Shown here in pieces: positions 55,849 through 62,326 of a stretch of DNA of 64,000 nt (within the stretch, counting starts at the first letter, position 1; every line of letters starts with the position of its first letter). Origin of the DNA: Peptoniphilus vaginalis. Its GTDB lineage: Bacteria; Bacillota; Clostridia; Tissierellales; Peptoniphilaceae. The notes under the pieces were generated by a model. That model had not been told where the DNA came from. It searched no databases and was given only the letters and a program-made list of their open reading frames with translations. The stretch lies in contig NZ_FXLP01000005.1 in NCBI RefSeq assembly GCF_900176605.1, forward strand, positions 496,001 to 560,000, given 5' to 3'. The position numbers and the translations under genes are program-made.

Positions 55849-55938
55849 TCACCAATTAATCACACTAAGAAATACTGGGATTACCATTGCTATAACAAGT
55901 AAAATCGCAATAATTCTAACCATCGTTTTTCTATCCAC
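55849..55938 (-). CDS. 29-residue single-span membrane peptide
   Basis: Reads MDRKTMVRIIAILLVIAM, then VIPVFLSVINW: a short basic start and one hydrophobic helix (about 7-27). The start is GTG (55936-55938), with AAGGTG six bases upstream overlapping the stop of the P-loop gene. The stop lies three bases before the next gene, so spacing fits an operon member. Size and pattern recall the Prli42 or DUF4044 small membrane peptides of Firmicutes, but identity is not established. Confidence 0.6.
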   Translation of the reverse strand: MDRKTMVRIIAILLVIAMVIPVFLSVINW

Positions 55939-55948
55939 TTACAACACC

Positions 55949-56374
55949 TTATTTACCAGTAACTTCTAGACATTTATCCTTTAATGATTCAGGCATGTCT
56001 TCCTTTAAATAATCAACGTTAATAAAAATTTCTTTGTTTTCAGCATCAGGAATTTTAGCAATCTTGTTGTATAGGTGTTCTAGGTCCTCAACGTTAAGTT
56101 TAAGAACTTTATAAATTCCATCAACATAAATCTTGTGTAGGTCATAATCCATTGCAAGAAGTCCACAGATAAAACCGTAGAAACTATCAATTGAGTTTAA
56201 TCTGTATTCAGTAGCATTAATAAGTCTTACATTATAATCAAGACTAAAAATGTGATCGTCATCAACTTCTACAAAAGCAATATTTCCATCGCCTTGCTTC
56301 ATATCTTCATTAGCATTGTCGATTAACCATCTTGTTTTTCCAGAGCCTTTGCTTCCTAAAATATACTTTATCAT
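55949..56374 (-). CDS. Small P-loop ATP-binding protein
   Basis: 141-aa protein with an N-terminal Walker A, GSKGSGKT (7-14), and a Walker-B-like HKIYVDGIY (80-88). It lacks an obvious second half of an AAA or kinase domain. Conserved-looking VDDDHIFSLDYNVRLINATEY follows the P-loop. Nucleotide binding is well supported; the reaction is unknown. Its ATG overlaps the radical SAM gene stop (ATGA), so the two are translationally coupled. Confidence 0.75.
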   Translation of the reverse strand: MIKYILGSKGSGKTRWLIDNANEDMKQGDGNIAFVEVDDDHIFSLDYNVRLINATEYRLNSIDSFYGFICGLLAMDYDLHKIYVDGIYKVLKLNVEDLEHLYNKIAKIPDAENKEIFINVDYLKEDMPESLKDKCLEVTGK

Positions 56375-57279
56375 AGTAATTCTCCTTTCACTAGATCACC
56401 TTGGGTGTATCCGTTTTCTTGCATCTCATTAATAATGTCGTCTCTAATTTTCCACCAGGAAGTATTCCAATTGCAGAAGAGAGAATCTTCATAAGGTGCT
56501 CTTCCAATTATTCTTTCAACTATTATATCATCTTTAAGATTTCTTAAAAAGAGTATAACTTTTTTCTTGTAGTCCTCTAAAGAAATAGGTTCTACCTCTC
56601 CCCTTTCATACATTCTTCCAAGGGCAGTGCCTTTTAAGATGTAAAGGGCGTGGAGCTTTACTTCATCAACACCAAGGACATTTAATATCTTTGCCCCTTC
56701 AACAATGTCTAAGTCGTCATCCCAAGGTAAGCCAATAATCATGTGAGTGCAAATATTTAAATTCCTATTTTTTAACTTAATAGCTGCATCAATAAACTCT
56801 GCAAGTCCGTGTCCCCTATTTAATTTCTTCAAGCTGTGATAATTTGAAGTTTGAAGACCAATTTCAAGAGTTACGAAGTATTTCTTATTTAATTCTTCTA
56901 AGTAGTCTAGGTGTCTCTTGGGAAGATAATCAGGTCTAGTTGATATACTGACCCCAACAACATCTTCAATAAGAGACTCCTCTATTACCCTTTTAAAATC
57001 TTCAAAGGGCATGTAGGTGTTTGTAAAATTTTGAAAATAGGCTATAAATTTTTTGGCCTTGTATTTCTTTTTTATGTGATCCATATTTTTTAAAAGTTGC
57101 TCTCTTACACTTCCTTCACTGTTTTCGAAAGAGCCACCTTCTTCACCACAAAAAATACATCCACCTCTTCCACAAGTTCCATCCCTGTTGGGACAAGTTA
57201 AGTCAAGTTTGACTGGAAGCTTATAAACTTTCTCGCCAAACTTATCTCTTAAAAAGTCCGAGTATTTTCTATAAGCCAT
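56371..57279 (-). CDS. TIGR01212-type radical SAM protein (YtqA/YhcC-like)
   Basis: 302-aa radical SAM protein. The N-terminal cluster motif is CPNRDGTCGRGGCIFC (Cys 29, 36, 41, 44), followed by YFQNFTNTYMPFEDFK, SISTRPDYLP and THMIIGLPWDD. These match the YtqA/YhcC family, related to the Elp3 radical SAM domain but without the acetyltransferase part. RNA modification is suspected for the family, not shown here. Starts eight bases after the DUF1292 stop. Confidence 0.88.
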   Translation of the reverse strand: MAYRKYSDFLRDKFGEKVYKLPVKLDLTCPNRDGTCGRGGCIFCGEEGGSFENSEGSVREQLLKNMDHIKKKYKAKKFIAYFQNFTNTYMPFEDFKRVIEESLIEDVVGVSISTRPDYLPKRHLDYLEELNKKYFVTLEIGLQTSNYHSLKKLNRGHGLAEFIDAAIKLKNRNLNICTHMIIGLPWDDDLDIVEGAKILNVLGVDEVKLHALYILKGTALGRMYERGEVEPISLEDYKKKVILFLRNLKDDIIVERIIGRAPYEDSLFCNWNTSWWKIRDDIINEMQENGYTQGDLVKGELL

Positions 57280-57287
57280 ATAGAAAA

Positions 57288-57632
57288 TTATTCTTCGTCT
57301 TCGTCGTCAAAAATTTCTTCGAAAGTCTTTGAAACTTTTTCAAATTCTTCTTCAGTTTCAATAGTATCAAGTTCAACTTCTTCTTCGTTGATTTCTTTGT
57401 ACTTGTAAATAAATACATCTTCGCCATCTTCTTCATTTTCAGGAAGTAGGGCAATGTATTCTTGATCTTCACATTCAAAAATTCCAAGAACTATACATAC
57501 CATTTCACTTTCATCTTCTAGTGTAAGGGTGATAGTTTGGTAGCCATCTTCATGATCATGGTCGTGTCCACAACCACAGTCGCATCCACAATCTTCGTCG
57601 TGTTGGTGTAGGTTTTTTTCTTCGTTATTCAT
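57288..57632 (-). CDS. DUF1292 family protein with His/Cys-rich N-terminus
   Basis: 114-aa acidic protein. Residues 30-110 match DUF1292 (ITLTLEDESEMVCIVLGIFE, YIALLPE, VFIYKYKE). Ahead of it is an unusual segment with alternating Cys (15, 17, 19, 21) and His (9, 11, 23, 25, 27) that looks like a metal-binding tag. The C-terminus is very acidic. TTTGGAGG precedes the ATG. The family is of unknown function. Confidence 0.82.
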   Translation of the reverse strand: MNNEEKNLHQHDEDCGCDCGCGHDHDHEDGYQTITLTLEDESEMVCIVLGIFECEDQEYIALLPENEEDGEDVFIYKYKEINEEEVELDTIETEEEFEKVSKTFEEIFDDEDEE

Positions 57633-57645
57633 ATTTCCTCCAAAT

Positions 57646-59100
57646 TTATTTTAATTTTTCTAATATCTTTATTAAGAAGTCAAATACTCTTTCAGTTGAT
57701 GAAATAGAAAGGTGCTCGCCAGGTGCGTGCACTCCCTTCATATTTGGACCAATAGAAAGCATATCTATATCTCCAATTGTTTCAACAAAAATGCCGCATT
57801 CTAGACCTGCGTGAATTGCTTCAAGCTTAAATTCTTTTCCACTTACTTCCTTGTAAGCTTCCTTTGCCACTTCTCTAAGAGGTGACACTTCTTTATATTC
57901 CCAAGCAGGATATTTTGTAATAATTTCTACTTCTGCTCCAAGATTTTTTGCAGCAATTTTGTTTACACTGCCAATGTATTCCTTAGCAGATGATACAGAA
58001 GATCTTATATTTGAAATAATGTGAATTTCATCTTCATGATTTTCAATTACTCCAACATTTACAGAAGTTTCTACTAAGCCTTCGATGTTCTTGCTCATTG
58101 CAATAACACCATTAGGTAGTAGGTTAATAAGATCAACTATCCTATTCTTTAAATCATCTTTAAAAGCCTTGTCACAAGTTTCTTTTGATTTTTCAAAGTT
58201 AAGTCTTACATCAGGATCAACTTTTCCAAGTTCAGTTACAAATTCAGAATTTAATTCCACAATAACATCTTGAATTTTTTTTATGTCTTCATCTTTTACT
58301 GCCACAAGAGCTCTTGCATATCTTGGGATTGCATTTGGTTTTGCTCCACCTTCGATTTCAATTAAATCTCCGTCAACCTTTTGGAATAGTGTATAAAGAC
58401 TTCTTCCTAAAATTTTAACTGCGTTGCCAAGACCAACTTGGATTTCTTGACCTGAGTGGCCACCCTTTAGTCCATTAACAATAACTTCATAAAAAGTCTT
58501 GTCCTTATCTATATCTTTAAATTCTTTTTTAAGTTTTAATAGGTCCCTTTCTGCACCTGCACAAGAGATGCATCCAACTCCTTCAGTTTCGGAGTCAATG
58601 TTTAAAAGTCTCTTAGATGTTACCATTCCCTTTTCAAGATTTCCTGCACCTGTCATTCCACTTTCTTCGTTAACAGTGAAGAGGGCTTCAATCTTAGGAT
58701 GTTTGTATTCTTCTGACTCTAATAGAGCAAGTGTCATTGCGACAGCAATACCATTGTCGGCACCTAGTGTTGTTTCACGTGCAATAATTAAGTCTCCATC
58801 AATTTCATACTTTATTGAGTCTTTAGAAAAATCAATTGTACATTCTGGAGTCTTTTCACAAACCATATCCATGTGGCCTTGCAAGATAATGCTATCCACA
58901 TCTTCATAGCCCTTTGTGGCTTCTTTAACTATTACAACGTTTCCAATTGTATCAGTCCTATATTCCAAATTGTGGTCTTTTGCAAAAGAAATCAAATAAT
59001 CTCTTATCTTTTCTTCTTCATAGGAACATCTTGGAATTTTTGTCAATTTATCAAAATAATAAAACGTTCTGTTCTCTAATAAGGTATCTTTAGTTTTCAT
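57646..59100 (-). CDS. pepD: Aminoacyl-histidine dipeptidase (PepD family)
   Basis: 484-aa cytoplasmic M20 metallopeptidase that splits Xaa-His and other dipeptides. Zinc ligands are visible in ILQGHMDMV (His76, Asp78), TLGADNGIAVAM (bridging Asp), NEESGMTGA (catalytic Glu-Glu), and late IHAGLECG and SIGPNMKGVHAPGE. A lid/dimerisation domain lies between about 200 and 390. GGAGG precedes the ATG. Peptide use fits the amino-acid symporters elsewhere in the window. Confidence 0.93.
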   Translation of the reverse strand: MKTKDTLLENRTFYYFDKLTKIPRCSYEEEKIRDYLISFAKDHNLEYRTDTIGNVVIVKEATKGYEDVDSIILQGHMDMVCEKTPECTIDFSKDSIKYEIDGDLIIARETTLGADNGIAVAMTLALLESEEYKHPKIEALFTVNEESGMTGAGNLEKGMVTSKRLLNIDSETEGVGCISCAGAERDLLKLKKEFKDIDKDKTFYEVIVNGLKGGHSGQEIQVGLGNAVKILGRSLYTLFQKVDGDLIEIEGGAKPNAIPRYARALVAVKDEDIKKIQDVIVELNSEFVTELGKVDPDVRLNFEKSKETCDKAFKDDLKNRIVDLINLLPNGVIAMSKNIEGLVETSVNVGVIENHEDEIHIISNIRSSVSSAKEYIGSVNKIAAKNLGAEVEIITKYPAWEYKEVSPLREVAKEAYKEVSGKEFKLEAIHAGLECGIFVETIGDIDMLSIGPNMKGVHAPGEHLSISSTERVFDFLIKILEKLK

Positions 59101-59148
59101 TTAAACCTCCTAGGTCTATTATACATAAGAAGCATTAAGAATTACAGA

Positions 59149-60480
59149 TTAAAAAGTATAATTGTCTTTAAATATTTTAAGCATTCTGCCCCTTGATTTG
59201 CTTTCAGATTCATTTATTTCACAAAGTACGTTTCTAAACTTATTGAGAGATTTATCCATTAAAAACTCAAGAGTGGGTGTCTTATTAAACTCTTCTAAAA
59301 CAAGAGATAAAACTTCTTTTTCAAATTCTTGAGACTTTTCTCGTGGGAGTTCTTTGTCTTCGTAAAGTTTTTTTAGCTCACAAGTATATTCATATCTAAC
59401 GAAAATAATAAACTCAGTTAATATATCACTATATGATTCTTGCAACAATCTCTGTAAAATCTTGAAGAAAATATTCCAATCGAGATCATTGTTTAATACC
59501 TTGCTAAAAACTTCTATTAGTCCCTTGGAAAAATTGTCATAATATCTTGGCTTGTTCTTAAATACAATGTACTCTTCGAAATCCATTTCATTTCCAGAGA
59601 CAGAGTTCACCTTATTAATTAAATTTATAAAATTTTCTCCATAACTTAGGTCCTTATTCCTCGATGACTTCATAAAGAGAAAATCAACAACTATGTCTGT
59701 TATAATTTTTATATTTAAGTATAGTCCCAACTCTTCGTGAATTTTTGTAGTGAAAACATCGTGAAGAATCTTCGACAAAAGTTTCTTTAGCTGGTACTCA
59801 GCAGAAATAGTTACGGAAGCGTCTTGCTTCTTTACATGATCGTAAAGTATCATAAGCTGCTTATCAATCATCTTTAAGTTGTCATTAATGGAATTCATGA
59901 TTTCCCTAAAGAAACCTTCAGTCACAATGTAGTTATAGTTTTTATAAAGTAGTTTGTGGTCAATTTCGCCCCAAAATACATTTACAAAGGACTTTATCTG
60001 AAGCTCAAAACAATAGATATAAGACCCAGTATCATATTCACCGTCAAGTTTAAACATCTTGAAACCATTTGCAAGAGTTTGAGGTTGTGGGTCATCTAGC
60101 TTAAGCCTAACCTTTCTATTTTTATTAGACCTATAATAACCCCTGTCTGATTTTATAGTAAAGTCCTTGATAATCTTTTTGTAGAGGTCTTCCTCATCCT
60201 TGATGAAACGACACTCAATTCTAATACCAACTAAATCTTGAATGTACTTAAATCCACTAACAGGATCGGGAAACCTCATGAAAAAATTTCTTCTAATGAG
60301 TTTTTCTCGTAAGGATTCCTGAGTTTTCATTCTTGTGGTGATATTTGTAAGCCTATCATCATCTAAAAATAAATCTGTAAAATACTTTTTAAGCTCTTTA
60401 TTAACTCCTGCAAGTTCAATTTTATGGTAGTCAAAAAGATCCATTACATCATCAATGTAATTAAAAAGCTCAAGTTTCAT
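59149..60480 (-). CDS. RelA/SpoT-domain protein with long unrecognised C-terminus
   Basis: 443 aa. Residues 45-185 resemble the (p)ppGpp synthetase fold of small alarmone synthetases: TRMKTQESLREKL (Arg50, Lys52), IQDLVGIRIECRF (Asp82), NGFKMFKL (138-145) and FELQIKSFVNVFWGEIDHKLLYK (Glu159, His175). Asp82 and Glu159, expected for catalysis, are kept, but the tyrosine that stacks on GTP in NGYxS is Phe140 and the loop is altered. No HD hydrolase, TGS or ACT domain. Residues 190-443 are helical and unrecognised. Starts seven bases after the parvulin gene. Could be an alarmone synthetase or a different pyrophosphotransferase. Confidence 0.72.
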   Translation of the reverse strand: MKLELFNYIDDVMDLFDYHKIELAGVNKELKKYFTDLFLDDDRLTNITTRMKTQESLREKLIRRNFFMRFPDPVSGFKYIQDLVGIRIECRFIKDEEDLYKKIIKDFTIKSDRGYYRSNKNRKVRLKLDDPQPQTLANGFKMFKLDGEYDTGSYIYCFELQIKSFVNVFWGEIDHKLLYKNYNYIVTEGFFREIMNSINDNLKMIDKQLMILYDHVKKQDASVTISAEYQLKKLLSKILHDVFTTKIHEELGLYLNIKIITDIVVDFLFMKSSRNKDLSYGENFINLINKVNSVSGNEMDFEEYIVFKNKPRYYDNFSKGLIEVFSKVLNNDLDWNIFFKILQRLLQESYSDILTEFIIFVRYEYTCELKKLYEDKELPREKSQEFEKEVLSLVLEEFNKTPTLEFLMDKSLNKFRNVLCEINESESKSRGRMLKIFKDNYTF

Positions 60481-60487
60481 AGTTCAC

Positions 60488-61237
60488 CTAGATATTCATC
60501 TTCACTTCGTATTTATCTTTTAATTCTGTAATCTTTTTGTTGTAAATTTCTTGTTCCTTTTGTCTTCTAACTTGTTCCACAATCTTATCTTTTACTTCGT
60601 CAAAAGAAAGTTCCCTTGCAGGATTCTTTTTATTGATTTTTATAATGTGGTAACCAAATTGAGTCTTAACTGGTTCAGTGATAGTTCCAACTTCGTTTTC
60701 AAAAACTGCATCTTCAAATTCTTTTACCATTTGTCCCCTAGTAAAAGTTCCAAGGTCTCCACCCTTTTCCTTTGATGGGCAAGTTGAAAATTCCTTTGCA
60801 AGTTCTTCAAAGTCTCCGCCATTTTTAATTTTTTCATATATTTCTCTTGCCTTGTCTTCTTCTTCAACTAAGATGTGAGAAGCATCAGCAGATTCTGCTT
60901 GCTTAAAGGCATCTTTATTGTCTTCATAGAATCTTTTAATATCTTCATCTTTAACTTCAGCAGTGGCAAGAAGCTTTCCAAGGGCGTAGGTCTTTAACAT
61001 ACTTTCCTTTGTCTTTTCAACAACTTGTATGAACTCATCTTCCTTGTCCATACCCTTTTCCATTGCATCTTCATATAAAAGAGTTTGGTAAACTAATTCA
61101 TTTACTACGTCTTTATTTAATTCTTCTCTGCCAAAATATTGTTTTAATTGTGGGTTAAGTGAATCAATGAATAAGTTGTAGTCAACTCCTGTTATTTTCT
61201 TGCCATTTACTTCTGCTAAAACTTTATCTTTATCCAT
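60488..61237 (-). CDS. Parvulin-type peptidyl-prolyl isomerase (cytoplasmic PrsA-like)
   Basis: 249-aa protein with a SurA/PrsA-like helical N-terminal part (about 1-100), a rotamase domain (about 115-215) and a helical tail. Parvulin motifs include ASHILVEEEDKA, FSTCPSKEKGGDLGTFTRGQMV and TQFGYHIIKI. No signal peptide or lipobox is present, so unlike PrsA it should act in the cytoplasm. GGAGGTAA precedes the ATG. A perfect palindrome lies in its promoter region at 61284-61297. Confidence 0.9.
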   Translation of the reverse strand: MDKDKVLAEVNGKKITGVDYNLFIDSLNPQLKQYFGREELNKDVVNELVYQTLLYEDAMEKGMDKEDEFIQVVEKTKESMLKTYALGKLLATAEVKDEDIKRFYEDNKDAFKQAESADASHILVEEEDKAREIYEKIKNGGDFEELAKEFSTCPSKEKGGDLGTFTRGQMVKEFEDAVFENEVGTITEPVKTQFGYHIIKINKKNPARELSFDEVKDKIVEQVRRQKEQEIYNKKITELKDKYEVKMNI

Positions 61238-61283
61238 TATTACCTCCGTAATTTTATTTCTTATTTAGTATCTTTTCTATAAG

Positions 61284-61297
61284 TAATGTTAACATTA
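61284..61297. promoter_or_regulatory. Perfect 14-bp palindrome upstream of the parvulin gene
   Basis: TAATGTTAACATTA lies 47-60 bp before the parvulin ATG. On the minus strand it overlaps a weak -35-like TTAACA. Its half site TAATG is the same as in the znuA palindrome, with a one-base shorter centre. Operator function is a guess. Confidence 0.4.
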
Positions 61298-61310
61298 GAA
61301 AATTATTTTT

Positions 61311-62046
61311 TCAACTTATTGGGGTCGCAGATACGCCACAAATCCTTGCATAAATTTGACTCTCGTCCTTGCTCTTGAAGAAGAAATAAAACTTGTCTTC
61401 CTCCTTATAAAAATCAATTACAATCTCATAGCCAAACTTCAATTCATTAACATAGTTTACGCTTATGTCTTTAAACTTCACACGAGAGTACTCTTCAGTT
61501 AGAGCTTCATAAATAAGTTCAAGATAGACGGCGTTATTGACGTGGTTATTAAAGTCAAGGTCACGTCTTAAAATTTTATAAGAAATCCTATTTGCTCTCT
61601 CCACTTCACTTGGCTCATTGACTCTATCTATACTTTTAAAAATTCTTCTGCCATTATCTCCATAAATTTTTGCAACTTCTTCAGGAATTTTTATAGGCTT
61701 TCTCTTCTCAATATCAACTAACAAAAGTACAGCCGAAGCTTCGAGAATTTTTTCACCTTGACAATAAACTTCAAACTCACGAAAGGCATTTATATTTTTA
61801 AATCCGCTCGCCCAAGTTTTTAATTTTTATTTCTTCATGACTTCTTGGGTAGCTCTTAATTTTTATATTCCACTTATAAATCATCCAAGTGTAACCCATG
61901 TCTAATAACTTTTCATTACTAAGGCCAAGATTAATTGATTGATAGTTTGAAGTCTCTATTAAATAACTCACAAGCTGATTGAGCTTTAACTCTCCATCAC
62001 TTGATAAAAAATTCATAGCTTCGTAATCTTTACAAAAAATTTTCAT
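61311..62046 (-). pseudogene. Acyl-ACP thioesterase, frameshifted
   Basis: Acyl-ACP thioesterase family (FatA-like) hot-dog protein that releases fatty acids from ACP. The first part (62046 to about 61798) reads well up to KSYPRSHEEIKIK, then stops early. The second part continues in another frame: TWASGFKNINAFREFEV, then a second hot-dog domain with DLDFNNHVNNAVYLELI. A run of five Ts on the plus strand (61817-61821) is the likely site; removing one base restores IKTWASGF and a single frame of about 244 aa. GGAGG precedes the ATG. True pseudogene, phase switch or sequencing error are all possible. Confidence 0.8.
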
Positions 62047-62118
62047 AAGAACCTCCAAATTTATTTTAACATAATTTTACTAATTCATAGGTACAAGAGG
62101 CCTCGCAACCTTATTAAG

Positions 62119-62147
62119 TTTACTTTAAATATTCCTTATGGTAAAAT
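62119..62147 (+). promoter_or_regulatory. glmS promoter
   Basis: TTTACT (62119-62124), 17-bp spacer, TAAAAT (62142-62147) with a TG extension. Predicted start is about 20 nt before the ribozyme cleavage site. Confidence 0.6.
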
Positions 62148-62173
62148 TTACAGAAAGAGATAAAAATTTATTA

Positions 62174-62300
62174 AGCGCCTGAGCCCTAGTGGCTGACGAG
62201 GTATGAGGTTATCGAAAATCGGCGGATGCCTCAAAGGTTTCACAGCCTAAACATTTTACAAAAAATAAAAGTAATTTTATAACAAAATAAATGTAGTGAG
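62174..62300 (+). ncRNA. glmS ribozyme/riboswitch
   Basis: Self-cleaving RNA that uses glucosamine-6-phosphate as cofactor and lowers glmS expression when it is plentiful. The cleavage-site AGCGCC (between A62174 and G62175), TGACGAGG, GAGGTTATCGAAAATCGGCG and GATGCCTC are the conserved P1/P2/P2.1/P2.2 core. GGTT/AGCC forms P3, and ACATTT with AAATGT can close P4. It lies directly upstream of glmS. The 3' boundary is approximate. Confidence 0.95.
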
Positions 62301-62326
62301 TCTCTAATAAAATTGGAGGTAGAAAT

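Noticed and set aside
57269-57487. 72-aa minus-strand frame overlapping the DUF1292 gene
   Set aside because: Alternate frame of the acidic Glu/Asp-rich C-terminus; no start signal, and the DUF1292 frame is clearly real.
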